DNA from: Ricinus communis | Taxonomy: Eukaryota; Streptophyta; Magnoliopsida; Malpighiales; Euphorbiaceae | DNA length: 64,000 bases | Direction: 5' to 3' | Assembly (NCBI RefSeq): GCF_019578655.1 | Contig: NC_063261.1 | Location: 9,990,446 to 10,054,445 of the forward strand | Part shown: piece by piece, positions 20,546-33,358 of the stretch | Position numbering within the stretch: position 1 is the stretch's first letter | Layout: the number at the start of each line of letters is the position of its first letter | Notes under the pieces: model-generated | What the model saw: the letters and a program-made list of their open reading frames with translations, nothing else | Database searches by the model: none | Told to the model about the DNA's origin: nothing | Position numbers and translations under genes: made by a program

Positions 20546-22082
20546 CGTCTAAATAGCAATTTTAATTAGATAATCACGTAGCAGATATTTAACGTCCATC
20601 ACATATAAAGTAAATAAGGAGCAGAAAGTAAATCTAGCTATTACAACCCTCCTACAACTAAAAAGTTGAAAAAAAATCCTAAAACTAAATTACAATCACA
20701 TGAAATTGCCAAAAAATACATCAAAAACTCAAAAATCAGTCTAATATTATACACAACTGATCGGCTCACAGTGAAGATCCTATCGGCTCAAGCAAAGCCA
20801 ATTAGCTCTGCATTGAGTCGATCAGCTTTGGGAGGCTTCATGTGGCTTTCAACAATTTTCTTCGATTTCTCGTGCCTAGAACCAATCTTCACATGTACAG
20901 AGGATAAAAATTCAGTTAGAACATGTAAAATTAACGGAAAAATTAAAATATAATATAATTATCTCTACTATTATCTAGTCAAATTCAAGATTCAATCAAA
21001 TCATGTTCAAAACCTTAAGTGCTCTTATTATCATATTCAAAATCCAATAAAATCAGCATGTTAAATAAAAAGGAATGCTAGTATAATCATATGAATCATG
21101 TTGAACAAACATTAAAAAAAAATTTAATATATTTCTATAAATAAATATATATAAGAAGCAATTGGAGAAGAGATGTTGATGATGTGGATGTAGGAAAACT
21201 CTCAGGTTGTTACCGTTGGTTGTCGTTATGCGAGTCTCAAGAAATGAGGAAGCTGTTGAGTCAAAGAGTAGTTGGGAATCCAGTTTTGTTTTGGAAATTT
21301 CAGAAAAGTTTTTGTCGTTCTTCAATGAATTTCTAATTTGGGAGTTCTTTCTTCATGGCTTGCTAAGGGCTTCCGTATAGATCGATGCAGGTAGAAAATT
21401 TTAGAAATTTTTGCTTTAGTAATTAATCATTGTAGCTAGCCCTAGACCTAGGCCATATTATTCTATTTATAGGTGTAGGGTTAGAAAATCATAAGAGATA
21501 CTGATAATTATTCAATTATTTTTAAAAATAGACTGTAATTATCCATTCCCTTTATCATATTAATATCAAATAAAAACATATTTAATCTTTTACTTTTAAA
21601 TAATTATCATAAAAAAATATCTACAAATTCTAATAATTATCATAAATACCTTCTAGAAACTTATTTTACTAATTTTTAGCATTTTAGATAAAAAAAATAT
21701 ACATAAAACAGCATCGGAATCGAAAAACATCCAATCGGTACTGTGTAGAGCCGATTTGGCTCTATGCTAAGCGGCTCAACTCTATGCATAAAAGATTCGG
21801 CTATGCACAGAGCCGGTTGATTTTAAGGAGCAAAAATTCTGAAGATTTTGACAATTTAGTCTATGAACTTGTAAAAACTACGGTTTTACCTTTCAAACTT
21901 TATTTTTTCTATTAATTAGGTTCAAATTGATTCTAGAAAAGTAATTTTAAGTCCAATTATTCCATCCTTACTCTCAGATTCGCCCCCTTCTCAATCTCCT
22001 AGACTTGAGAAGAGCAGTAACTTTCATCATCAAATTTTTCATAGTTTCATCGATATCTAGGTTTGGAAAATGGATGCTGACA
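20546..22082 (-). mobile_element. Truncated Tat-type LTR
   Basis: In minus sense it starts exactly at TGTCAGCATCCATTTTCC (22082), the same start as at 59025. It has a TATA-like CTATAAATAG (near 21465) and runs to about 20546, where homology to the - strand LTR at 56570 stops. About 650 bp of the LTR 3' end is missing. Two clusters of AGCCGATCGGCTC-like words lie at 21730-21820 and 20755-20835, at the positions seen in the other copies. The frames on either strand are not genes. Confidence 0.7.
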
Positions 22083-22900
22083 ATTGTGATTGCGATATTC
22101 ATACCCACTAGAAAGATCGCCAATAGTTACTTTTCAGCAAATAACAAATGCCACATGGAGTGTAGTCGTTGGAACTTTAAGAATCGGGATCCCTATTTAG
22201 GTGTTACGCGTGATGACTACTATGCTTTCACAGTATATGTGAGGCACTATTAAGAGTTAAAAGCAAGGATATGATCTATACTCTTAAAGGTAACATCTCT
22301 TTAGTAGTTTGGGGCTATAAAAACCTCCTCTAAAAAACCATTATGGTTGATAACAACCTTCTTAAGCTCCATAAGCTCCATATTATTGCTCTTCAATTTT
22401 ATACCTTACTTATATTTATATCTTTAAGTATTGACTTTGTAAGGTTGTAATAAGAGCTTTAACATGAAGTTGTTAGTCTAAATACTTGAAATTGAGTTTT
22501 AGAGTCATCCTATAATCAAAAAATCTTGTAAGGTTATGTATTAGCCATAAAATAAAAATTGTAAGGTTGGACATGAGCCTAAATACCAAGTTAGAAGTGA
22601 GTTTATTAAAATCCTATTATAATTATATTTGTAATTAGTGAAATACCTAATTGAAGATTGGATGTTCTTTTCTTCTCTATTTTTCTTAACTCCAAAATGT
22701 TTAATCATATGTCATTCTTCCAATTTACCAAATCCGACCCCTTTGTGGTTCGTCAAAGATAAATATGAGATGTTGGTACCTGATTATTTCCTCCCAGATG
22801 ATTTTAAAAGCACCCTCCCTCAAATCAATCGGTATATGTTCTTAATTATTTTGGCGATATGCAGAATCAAAATGTTCTGAGAGATGATATTTTGTGTTTA
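22083..22900. other. Unassigned sequence with a small orphan frame
   Basis: Not recognised. The phrase TTGTAAGGTT recurs at about 22436, 22526 and 22559, each followed by similar AT-rich text, which suggests decayed internal repeats. A + strand frame at 22638-22880 reads WFVKDKYEMLVPDYFLPDDF among others and looks more protein-like than its surroundings, but I cannot place it in any family. The + frame at 22083-22250 (CSRWNFKNRDPYLGVTRDDY) is similarly protein-like and unassigned. Either could be debris of an element pol or gag region. Confidence 0.3.
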
Positions 22901-25204
22901 TATTTTTTTTTATTTACATTTCTAGAATTTATAAGAGTAATAAAATAAATGAATATATAGGCATATTAGGGTAACATACAAATAGTATTAAAGGATATAT
23001 CTCTAAACAAATTTAGGATGATACGGATAATAAAATATTAAACTGAAATAATATAAGTAGTTATAAAATTTCCTTACTCAGAAGTAGAACCTAACCAATT
23101 TCAAGAAAAAGAAATTTTCCTTTCAAAAAAATAAAAATACTTGTTGAGATTTATACGCTTATATAAAAAGAAAATAAATAAATGATTGTAAGTTAATGTA
23201 TGAATAATTGTGGATCATCCCCCGCGATCTCTAGTCATTTTAGATCGACACATATTTTTACTGTGTATTGATTAACTTTTCATTTTTTGGATAGTTATAG
23301 TCTTTTAAGGGATTTCAAATATGAGATCTATTTTTTTGAATTTGACCCATATTTTGAACCGGCCTAGTAAAAAAAGTTAAATGTTCAAAAGTTTAATTGA
23401 GGTTGAACTGAAATTGAATAAGAATTTTTAAAAAAATATAAAATATATAAAATTAGTAATTTTTAATATATTATAATACATATAATATTGTAAACGGACG
23501 AGAGAATGGAGAAATTTACTAAACTAGTTTTATGATTAATATTGTTAAGATTGATTAATTTGATATTTTATTAACTTAATATAATTTAATAAAAAAATAT
23601 AATAGTATAAGGATAAGATTTTTATAAAAGAAGTTCTATATTATTATAATAAAAAATATAATAATAATGAAAAATAATAAAAGATAGTAGTGCTCATCAA
23701 ATAACTAATCTACATATTAATTAGATTAAACTAATTTTGGCAATTTTAAATGGGTAAAACATATAAAAGAAAAGAATATATATTATGTAAAGAAGGACCT
23801 TAAATTTATATTATCTTAAGTAAGTTTTAACTTTGTGTTGTGGTGAAAATTGAATTTTGTAGTTTAAGACTCGTATAATTTTTTTTTTTTGATATTAAGA
23901 GTTTTTTACTTTAGATTTATATGTTAAATTATTTCGTATTAAATAATCAACGATAATTTAATTTCAAATTTATGTCTGTGAAACTAAAAGTACATATAAT
24001 TTGAAATTTGATCATTATTTTATTTTTGTTATACAACGCATTTAGTTATCAAGATTCACGTGATAAATTTTATTAACATTATAATAAATTTAGTATGTAC
24101 AATGTAGCAGATTTTCAAAAAAAAAAAACTTTTAAATCTAAAATAATTTTACTCTTAAGAAATTAAAATAATTTTTACTCTTAAGAAATTAATAAAATTG
24201 TATAATAAAAAATAAAAAATATAATTCTTATTATTTATAATTTATAATTTTGTATAAATAATTTCTTTAAATTTTATTTAATCATATTCTATTATTGAAT
24301 GATTATTTACGTAAAAGAATGAAGAATAATAATTATAGATTTAGAAAAATGAAGAATAATAATTATAGGTTTAATTGTAAAAGAAAAACCATGTAATTTT
24401 GGACTCAAAAGAAATTATCAATTAAATTTATTGATATGACACGTTCTCTAACGATAAAAAAAGAAAATGAGTCACACTCTTATCTAAATATTATTGTATA
24501 AATATTTAAAATTAATTAAATTTTAAACTTAAGAAAGGAGAAAGATTATTTTATATATTTAAACGGTAATATTTTAGTAAAAAATTAGTTAGTACACTCA
24601 CTCAATTTTTTTTATTATTATCAGATTTAACAGCATCTCGATAAATTTGACATATAATTCTAATAAAAGCTAAAATTGAAAAATCAATATTTAAATATAT
24701 TGATGAAATTAAAAATTTAAATTTTACACGGTAGATTTTATAATAAATATAAAATATAAGATTTCTTTAACAATTAAACTTTAATTATATAAATGTTGCA
24801 AAAAAGTAACAATAATATTAGTTTGGCTGCTTAGTTAAGACACATCTACTTTAATTTAAAAATCAGGTTCAAATCTTCACTTGTAATAATTAAGTTTTTC
24901 TTTTGGAGTTAACATGGGATCCGAAGAGGATGCCATATCAATCCGTTTATTCGTCTGACTTATAATTAGATCAACTAATTATCAATTAATTCAATTAGGT
25001 CATCGATTTTAAAATAATTGCTATAAAAATTAGTTCTAAAAAATAATCGAACCAGATTATTGTTTAGTTTCATGTTCAACCGACCAGGCAGGTTGAATTT
25101 ACCAATTATATCTAACACTCAATTTAAAGTTTTAAAAATTATTGTTTAGTTTCTAGTTCAACCAGCCAGGCAGGCTGAATTTAATAACTATGTCTAAGAG
25201 TTAG
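22901..25204. other. AT-rich intergenic DNA with small direct repeats
   Basis: No gene visible. Small duplications occur: a 27-bp word AAATAATTTTACTCTTAAGA at about 24140 and 24168, and GAATGAAGAATAATAATTAT at about 24318 with a near copy at 24347. Other A- and T-runs are simple sequence. Confidence 0.5.
25057..25197. repeat. Direct repeat of 60 bp, two copies 81 bp apart
   Basis: ATTATTGTTTAGTTTC at 25057 and 25138, each followed by a GTTCAACC-(GACC/AGCC)-AGGCAGG word and a similar AT-rich tail ending in TCTAA. The GTTCAACC...GGC style is common in decayed plant DNA-transposon debris. It abuts the MITE candidate. Confidence 0.6.
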
Positions 25205-25212
25205 TCTGCAGT

Positions 25213-25633
25213 CTAGAGATGGTAACTTGTTCCGTATCTATGGATAAATTCTTAATCCGATCTAAACAGGATCAAAAATATCCATCCCGCTATTAGTAAC
25301 GGGGCAAGATAAATTTAAATCATTCCATTCTAGATAAATTTAAATCATTCCATTCTATCCCACCACTCTTAACTATACTCTAAATATTTATATATAAATT
25401 GTATATATATTTTATCTATAAAATATAAATAAATAAATATAATTTTTAAAAAAATATTAAATATTATGTAAATTTAGATTTTATTCATTAATTATACTTA
25501 ATAATAATTAAAATATAAAATAAATATTATTTAAAAATTATTAAAAATGATATTTTTAATATAAAATATATATAATAGGTACGCCAAACCCGGCCAACCC
25601 ACCCCATTGCCATTCCCGGTACCGACAGGGCTA
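25213..25633. mobile_element. Candidate hAT-type MITE
   Basis: The left end CTAGAGATGGTAACTTG and the right end in reverse complement (TAGCCCTGTC, then GGGAATGGCAATGGGGTGGG) resemble the plant family whose ends read TAG-R-GATGGCAATGGGGCGGG. Flanks TCTGCAGT (25205-25212) and TCTGCATT (25634-25641) match in 7 of 8 bases, the target-duplication length of hAT elements. The interior is AT-rich with no ORF and contains a perfect 25-bp tandem duplication at 25311-25361. Confidence 0.45.
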
Positions 25634-25641
25634 TCTGCATT

Positions 25642-27412
25642 GATTAGTTATCAAATTACATTTTTATGAATTGTGAATTTATAGTCAAAATGCTTCTCTT
25701 TGTTTATACAAAAAGATGACCAATTAACCCACAAGATTACCAATAATAGATCCAAAAGACTATCCGAGTTTGAACATAGAAACAGATGAAGAGGAAGCGG
25801 ACATGACAGGTGTAATAGCTATGATATTTTTCAATGGTATATATGAAAGCATTTAAGCGATGAGTCTTCTTCGTCTGGTATCATTTAAGTCCATAATTAA
25901 GATCTTTTTAGATTTAAAAAATAATAGGACTTTTAAATACTACCTTGGTGGTGTCCTAATAGTTGAAGTATTTTTATCAAACTATAAAAATTTGAATTCA
26001 AATTCTAGTTATTGAAATATTTATACCTCTTATAAAATTATATAAATTATGGTTTAGTCGGATTTTTTTAAATTATGTCTTTTATAAAATTATATAGGTT
26101 ACAATTTAGTCAATTTTTTTTTCATTTTCATTATAAAAAATAGCAGAACAATAATAAAATTTACTAATAATATTTATGTTTTGAAATGTAAGGTACATGT
26201 GAGAATTTTTATCTTCACTCTTTCAATCTTTTTTTATGAAAAATTATATATGCGAAGACTTTTATTCCTAATTTTTTAATGTTTTATTTTAAATTATAAT
26301 AAAATTAATATTATATTAAAATTATATATTAAATAAATCTTTATATATTTATAAAAATTAGTTATTGATCCGCTTATTATACTAATGTCGTAATTATTTT
26401 AAATATAAATAACAATCAAAATAATTATTCTCATTGTCAACTTCCATTCTAATTTTATTCAATTTGATTCATTCTAATTTTCTAATTATTTTTGAATATA
26501 TATTAAATTTTGAGTCATAATTCTTTTTGTGTTACTATTTTGAAAATTTTTATTTTGATTTGTGTACTTATTTTTAACACATGATATTTTTATTTTTTTA
26601 TATATTATTGATAAAATGAATTTATAAAAATTAAATTTATATTATAAATTATATATTGAATAAATTTTTATATATTTATGAAACTAGTTGTTTACCTAAC
26701 TATGACGAATATCGTAATTATTTTGATTAAAATAATAATATAAAATAAAAAATATAAAATTAAATATAATTTTAGTATTTTATAATTATTTATAATATTC
26801 TAAAAATAATAATAAATTAAACAAATTTTAGTATTTTTCTTATTTTTTAAAATATTTTAAGATTTTATTAGTACAATAATATAAAAATTAATAATAAATT
26901 AATAGAAAGACTCAAAATTATACATAAACTTGAATTCTATGTGTCTATGGTAAGTACACGTGTCAAATAGAAATTTTATATGTGAACGTATAGTAACGCA
27001 TGTCAAAAAAATTATATTGAACTAAGTATATATTAATATTTTATTTATTTATTTACATATATTAAAATATTCATTGTCTATATTTATAATAATCATTAGA
27101 TGTAATATCCTATAATAATTAACTTTTTTATAAAATATTCATTATCTGTGAATTTAATATTTATTGTAGTTAATGTTTATGTTCATTTTATTTCATGTAT
27201 TATTCATTAATGTTAATATTAATATATTACAATTTTCATTACTTGTATATAATGTTCATCAATATATTCACATGAAATATTAATTTATTATGAAAGTTTT
27301 CATTATTTTTATGATATTTATTGAAATAGTTTTGTAATTGACATAAGCGTTCACTATTCATAAGTATAATATTTATTAATTTGTTAATGAATATTCGACA
27401 TTAATTTATTTA

Positions 27413-27415
<3 letters not shown>
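25642..27415. other. AT-rich intergenic DNA
   Basis: Low-complexity A/T sequence with no ORF of note. A phrase like TATATATTTATRAAA-TAGTT-(ATT/GTT) with a nearby TCGTAATTATTTT recurs near 26340-26400 and 26670-26720, probably two copies of an old element. From 27050 on, TATTCATTA-like words repeat loosely. Confidence 0.45.

Positions 27416-27475
<60 letters not shown>
27416..27475. repeat. (TA)n microsatellite
   Basis: About 28 uninterrupted TA units. The apparent ORF running through it (IYIYIY repeats) is an artefact of the microsatellite. Confidence 0.95.
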
Positions 27476-28904
27476 AACATAACATATATCATCATAATAA
27501 TTAATAAACAAAAAAAAGTTACACTAAAAAAAATTATACTACAAATATTTATATTTTGATATACATATATTTTTAACAAAATCAAGCTAACAAACAACGA
27601 AGATTTAACGTAAGTTAATATTTAATATATATTTAATAAACATGAGTTAATAAATATTTAATACAAATTTAATAATATAAATTTATATTAAAAAATAAAT
27701 ACATCAAATGCACGTCGGATCTGACGACGAACGTATATACTTAGACTAAATCACATATCTATGTGGACTAAAATTCATATTATAAAAATTACTGACTTTA
27801 TCTCTAAATAGCAAAAAATTAATAATAAAATTCAGACAGTTTATCTCAAGCTAACTATAGCTTTATGATATTATAATATTTTATAGCAGGAAAGCTCATA
27901 TGGTCACCTCGCTCTCTGCTGCCACTACTAACCCTCTCTTCCCTCTTAATTGTTGAGAAAAAGAAAAAATTTCCAAATCATATTTAGTCTGAATATACTT
28001 CAGTATTTTCACATTTTGTCTGCATGCCGTACAGCACGTGGGCGGAGTAGAAAAAGAAAAACTTAGTCAGTCAGTCTTAGCTTATTGAACTTGTATTTTC
28101 TTTCATCAAGACTTTTAGTATTCTATATATTCCTCCGCTTATCATTTTTCTATACAAAATTGTCTAAAATATATTAGTTATAAAATTTATTAGTATATGA
28201 AGATAGCCCAACATCATAGTACTATCAAAAGATATATTTTTTAAATAAAAATAAAAATTTCAACACTTCAGTTAAAATAAAATTTATAATAATATGTATT
28301 TAATATAACGATTCAGTATCATTATGATAAAAAATTAATGTTTTAGCTTAGAATTAAAATTTTTAGCACCTTAACAATTGATAGATAATAATATAGTATT
28401 CTTAAATTTGATAAGTATAATAATTATATTTAAGCAATTGTTTGACTTCATTAGTAGCTTGTCCTTTTATAAAATGAAAACTCTTTAAATTAATAAAATT
28501 ACATATAGCATGAATTATTTATATTAGCACAAACCTTATAATTAATAATATATTTATCAAGTACTGCGGGAGTTACATATTTTGTTGAATGAGGATATTA
28601 TTAATTTTTGTAAATATGCATTTTCAATAATTTGTGGAGTAAAAAGAAATGAATACATATATAACTTAGTTTTAGATATAAAATTTATAGTTAAGAAATT
28701 TTGGAATGTAAGTACAATTTAGAAAGAAAGGTCAAGGAGCATGTTATTACTTGACTTTTGTTCATCCAATATATACAAAATTCTATAAATTCCGATCCAA
28801 ACCTTGAAAGCTCAGAACCAAGACCGTAAAATCTGAAAATTTCAATTGAAGCCTAAAATCCTGACTAAGACTGTAAAACCCTGAAAACCCTAAACTAAGA
28901 TGGC
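27476..28904. other. AT-rich DNA with one more complex stretch
   Basis: No gene visible. Positions 27893-28160 are less A/T-biased, with a CT-rich part and a G-box-like CACGTG at 28035-28040. It could be remnant promoter-type or unique host DNA, but no coding sequence follows within the window. Confidence 0.3.
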
Positions 28905-29340
28905 GAAAACTACCATAAAAAATAATAACTTAGAGACTATTTTTAGCTACCACACCAAAGTGGTCACTATTTAGCTACTACATAGCAACCACGTTGCTTT
29001 CACTTGAAAACCAAATTTATTTTTTATAAATTTGCAATCACATTGTGACCATATAATGACTATATTACGAGTGACTATCAGATATGGTCTCTAAGTGGTC
29101 GCTAACTTCTAGCCAAATAATAGTTGGGCCAAATAGCAACCACTTTAGAGACCACAAGATGTAGTCTCTAATCTGGGCACTAATTAATAATGGAGAAAAT
29201 AGCAACCATTTTAGAGACCACAGACTATGGTTGCTAAGCTAAGCGCCAATCAATAGTATGAGTTTTTAGCTACCACATAGAGACCAACAGTATGGTCTCC
29301 AAGTTAGAGACCAATAGTGTGGTCTCTATTTTAATTTTTA
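28905..29340 (+). mobile_element. CACTA-type subterminal repeat region, left part
   Basis: Dense short words in both orientations: TAGCTACCACA, AGCAACCAC, TTAGAGACCACA, TGGTCTCTAA, GTGGTCGCTAA. Such inverted and direct roughly 10-bp words are typical of CACTA (En/Spm) subterminal regions. The left terminus may be the AACTACCATAAAAAATA at about 28909, a decayed form of the CACTACAAGAAAA consensus. The matching right part is at 37909-38200, beyond the nested elements. No transposase is present, so it is a non-autonomous remnant. Confidence 0.55.
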
Positions 29341-29772
29341 GAATTATATTCTAATAATAATGATGTAATAAGATTAACTAAATTGAGAATAATAATAATT
29401 TAATAATTTAATAATAATAATATAGTAAATAATATAATTTAATAAGAATAATTAAATTAAATTATGATCATATTATTTAGATTAATTATAATATTTATTA
29501 TATTATATATATTTTTATTATATTTTTTATTTTATTAATAAAATTTATTATTCATTAAGTATATTTATTTATTTTTATTGATTCAATTGTTTTTTTATTA
29601 TTTGAGTTTCATAATTATTTGTATGAAATATTATATATAATTATCAAATTAATAAATATAAATAATGAAAATTAAAAATAATATATAAATAAATAAATAT
29701 TTAAATTAAAATAGTAATATACTTAAAGTAATAATGCAAATTAAAATAATTATTAAACAATATTGTTAATCA
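29341..29772. other. AT-rich interior of the CACTA-like element
   Basis: Almost pure A/T with ATAATAATTTAATAAT-like words. No frame of note. It separates the left subterminal repeats from the Cassandra-like insertion. Confidence 0.45.
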
Positions 29773-30154
29773 TGTGACATCCTGGCCTAGAAAAGCAGTC
29801 CGATGAGGGCGAGAAGTGGATGGTGGGGCAAGGATATAATGTCTGAATAAGGAGCGGCTTCTAGGATGGCAACACTTTAAGGTACGCGGATACATGAATG
29901 AAACGAATTGCACATCGAAAGGGGACGGGAAATGGTTGATAGCATATATGTAAAGAGTTGGGACTAATCACATAAGACACTTTTTGGTTGTTTGTCTGTG
30001 GAATTATAGGAATTCTAAAATTAAATGTGCTTTGTTTAGAAAAATTTTAAGATGGGCCGGGAAATTCTCAAATTCGCCAAGGGGAGAAAATCGTGAGGCT
30101 AGTAGGGCCAAAGCTGACAAAATATCTCATGTAATATAGTTCCGAGTCATTACA
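29773..30154 (+). mobile_element. Cassandra-like TRIM, first LTR (382 bp)
   Basis: Starts TGTGACATCC and ends GTCATTACA. Its 3' half at about 30007-30072 is a decayed 5S rRNA-like segment, with GAATTCTAAAATTAAATGTGC and then GATGGGCCGGGAAATTCTC, aligned to the cleaner copy in the second LTR. It is followed at once by a decayed tRNA-Met primer site. Cassandra elements are non-coding TRIMs whose LTRs carry a Pol III 5S promoter. Confidence 0.75.
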
Positions 30155-30224
30155 AATAGTATCAAAGCAGGATCTCTCTAATAGATTGTGATTTGAGGAC
30201 GAACCAGGCGAAAGATTGTGGGTA
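30155..30224 (+). mobile_element. Cassandra-like TRIM internal region (70 bp) with primer site
   Basis: Contains TAGTATCAAAGC (30157-30168), two mismatches from the tRNA-Met primer site TGGTATCAGAGC. It ends in a purine-leaning GATTGTGGGTA just before the second LTR. There is no coding capacity, as expected for a TRIM. Confidence 0.7.
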
Positions 30225-30435
30225 TGTGACAACCTGACCTAAAAAAGCGGTCTGATAGAGGCAGAAAGTGGACGCCGAGGCAAGGATAGGATGCTTGGAT
30301 AATGAGCAGCTTCTGGCAGACTTCTAGGATAAAAGCACTCTAAGGTACAGGGGTATATGAATAAATCGAATTGTACATCGAAACGGGGCAGATAATGGTT
30401 GATAACATATATATAAAGAGTTGGAACTAATCACA
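30225..30435 (+). mobile_element. Cassandra-like TRIM, second LTR, first part
   Basis: Starts TGTGACAACC and is collinear with the first LTR (GAAGTGGA, GGTTGATA, ACTAATCACA words). It is broken after TCACA by the 7.3-kb LTR element and resumes at 37722. The two parts together are 398 bp. Confidence 0.75.
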
Positions 30436-31089
30436 TGTCACGACCCACTCTGTGGACCCGTGACCGGCACTAGGGAATGGGTAGGCGTAAGGCCATCGAA
30501 TCCCGTAGTAAGGCTGACACTCACAACTCAAACAAATCTCATTTCAAATTAATACATTTTACATAATAAATTCGGTCTGCCGGGAAAATTAGGCGAGACC
30601 CGAAACTCATAAAATTTACAACTGATATATCTACTATTACTACTGCGGAGAATCTAAGATTTACCAATTTACATACCAAATCAAACACTACCCGATAATG
30701 AAGAAGTCGGGTTACTGAGTAAGAGTCGTGGGAGGACTAACAGTCACGAATCTGAAAAATAGTAAAAATGAGACTGTCAATCTCGAGAGTGAGTTAAAAT
30801 CAAATAATCTAGAGACTACTGCTTTCTTCACAGAAAATATTAATCATTCGAATCAATATATCAACCATGCACGTAAATACAACCCATATTATAATCATAC
30901 CCTATTGCTTTCTTCACGGAAAATATTAATCATCCGAATCAATATATCAACCATGCACGTAAATACAACCCATATTATAATACCCTATTGAATATATAAA
31001 TAAAATATATTTTTACTTTTACGGGACGAGTGGCTGAGTAGAACCCTAACCCCAAATTCTAGTAGCCATTTTGGCTCTCTTAATCCAAT

Positions 31090-31385
31090 AAGACTGGCGC
31101 CCAGAGAGCAATGCTCGACCAGAGACCTTACCTCAAGTCTGGTCACTTAAGTATCCAAATATGCCGGCACCTAGAGAGCAATGCTCGACTAGGGACCTTT
31201 ACTCCGGCATATCATTCCAATAGGACTGGCGCCCAGAGAGCGAAGCTCAACCAGGGTCCTTTACTCCGGCATCTCACTCAAATCAGCCCAGAGAGCCATG
31301 CTCGACCAGGGCAAAACTCATAATAATCTTATTACCGCAATTTACTCAAATCAGCCCAGAGAGCCATGCTCGACCAGGGCGAACT
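31090..31385 (-). repeat. Hairpin-word array in LTR, five copies
   Basis: Five copies of a word containing GAGAGCAATGCTCGACC with variants (GCCATGCTCG, GCGAAGCTCA), each preceded by GCCCA and followed by AGGG. They start at about 31099, 31171, 31233, 31291 and 31357. GAGC-AAT-GCTC is self-complementary. Intervals vary between about 60 and 75 bp while the core stays conserved. Confidence 0.8.
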
Positions 31386-32239
31386 CATAAAAATCTTATT
31401 ACCCGTCCATGATCATTACCGGTGCGCACGCGGTCCTGATGTAACCCATCAGGCGGCATGTTCTACAAGCCACATTTCCCAAATCGCAATCACCACATTT
31501 AATAAATATTATTGTCTAAAGAAGTCATTCAACCATATCAAAATAACGATTAACAATTTAGAGTAAGACATCATGCAACTCATGTGGAAAACTGATAATA
31601 TTTTATATTATCATAACATTACTATAATAATACTTATATTATCTTCAATAATTAATAATCCAGTGAAATTATTTACGTTGCGATACTAATAACCATATTA
31701 AGTATAAACTTTCAAAATAGCATATTAAATTCAGACTTAGCAATAGTGCAACGATTAAGTGACTTTAACTCACAGGATCGGGCGACCTCCTAGCTCTACT
31801 CCGGTGCCTCGGTTGGAGCGAGCCGAACAAATGGACAATCTAGTCACGGAAAATAATTTATCAAAATGCTGAAACAATCGATCATTAATCCTAGGTCTAG
31901 ACTCCTAGGACTGACTGTCTAAGAATCTCGACTCGGGAGAATTCTACCGAAAATTCGGCAGAACCTCCCCTACAACACGGACATTTACCCCCCGTAAAAA
32001 TGGGTCGAGAATCTGTCAGAAAAACACTTCAAATATTCAACAATTCGAGCAACGGGAGTCGGGTCCCCAAACTTCACTATTTCCCGACTCTGCCACATAA
32101 CACAAAATACGAGGCAGGCAAACTGACCGATAATTATTTTTGACTCACAAATATTAAATAAATAACACAAAACAATAAGCACAATTCTAAATCAAAGGAT
32201 TTCCAATATCAACGGGCTAGAGAAAATTACCGAGACGCT

Positions 32240-32830
32240 CGGTCGCTCGGTCGACTCGCCTCCGGCAGCTGGAGTCTGATCGATGATCTGAACACACCAT
32301 CGGACTCATAACGACGCGCTGACGACGATCCCCATTTTCGATTTTCCGATATGACACCTGATCATCCGGAGAGATTTACAGACGATCTCGGCCGTCGATT
32401 TGCAAACGGAGCCCGATCGCCACGAAACCGGTACCAATGCGAAGCTTGAGCTGAGGAGAGTCGGGATATGTCCTCTGATCGTCCATAGCTCCGCCGGAGC
32501 TCGCCGGAAAAATCCAAAAACCTCGGTTGCCTTCATTTTCTCTCTCCACCGCGAACCTCCGTTTCTGGCCACCATTGTCGAACACCGCCGCCGCCAAAAC
32601 AAAGCTAAGGCCGAGAGGAGTCGATGGGCACCAAGATCAGTGGCCACAGATCTGAAAGTGCCGGCAAGGGAAGCTTCGCCATCGTCCTCTTCTTGTTGTC
32701 GCCATTGGTGCCACCGGCCTGCCAGCCCGGCCACCAGCCCCCGACCAGACTCCTTCCTCCGCGCGCTCCTCTCTCTCCCCCGACATCTCTCTCTCTTTTT
32801 CTTCTTCTTCCCCGATTCCATTCCTTCTTT
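32240..32830 (-). repeat. GC-rich block inside the LTR
   Basis: Sharply higher G+C than the flanking LTR, with CCGCCG and CGGCC words and a CT-rich end (CTCTCTCTTTTTC, near 32790). In element sense the CT-rich end comes first, so this may be the transcribed leader. The same block in the partner LTR (36560-37150) is conserved at both ends but very different in the middle. Confidence 0.65.
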
Positions 32831-33358
32831 CTTTCTTTCAATATCGACATTAAGCCCCCAAACTTTCCTTTAGCCTTTCAATTAAGCCTCTAACTATTTA
32901 ATTTGGACCAAATCCGAATTATTGAAAATACACAATTACATAAATACCCCTGATCGATATATTTATTTATGAAAATACTAAACTCACAAATTTTCCTTAA
33001 AACCCCATAAAAATAAAATTATACTTTCAATCCTTATTCCAAAATAAATTTTCAATTTTGTCCTAACACAAAATTAATTTAAATAATAAATTTTCAACTT
33101 AAAATTTAATACTACTAATCAATTATAATACCAATTTTCCCAAAATTCTTTTATAAACATCCTTTACAATTTCGAGCATAATTTTCTAATATATAATTTT
33201 TATTTATACATATACATATACATTAGGAAAAAATTAGAATAACCAAAAATATATTCTACCCTTCAAATAATTTTCTTGATTAATATCTTAAAATTTCAAA
33301 CTAATTGAGTATAGAAAAATAACTCATTATTAAATATATTAAAATTTTGGGTATTACA

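Larger units (their letters stand above)
30436..33358 (-). mobile_element. LTR of a non-autonomous LTR element (downstream LTR in element sense)
   Basis: In minus sense it begins TGTAATACCC (33358) and ends GTGACA (30436). With the matching LTR at 34852-37716 and target duplications TCACA (30431-30435 and 37717-37721) it defines one intact insertion. It carries a partly duplicated block of about 85 bp (30820-30990), a hairpin-word array at 31095-31380 and a GC-rich block at 32240-32830. The TGTAATACCC start resembles LTRs of Tekay-type chromoviruses, which suggests but does not prove that an autonomous partner belongs there. Predicted frames in the GC-rich block occur on both strands and differ between LTRs, so I do not call them genes. 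Confidence 0.88.

Noticed and set aside
27406..27597. Frame with repeated Ile-Tyr
   Set aside because: Product of the (TA)n microsatellite.
31090..31385. Spaced repeats resembling a CRISPR array
   Set aside because: Repeats lie inside an LTR, spacers are themselves partly repeated and shared between copies, and the genome is a plant's.
30728..31566. Small + strand frames in the non-autonomous LTR
   Set aside because: They translate the hairpin-word array and the duplicated block; the same text recurs with indels in the partner LTR.
32306..32893. Overlapping long frames on both strands in the LTR GC-rich block (also 36512-37231 and 61664-62152)
   Set aside because: They occur on both strands and in several frames at once, are Arg/Ser/Pro-rich, and change between LTR copies by frame-breaking indels. 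High G+C lowers stop frequency, which explains the open frames.
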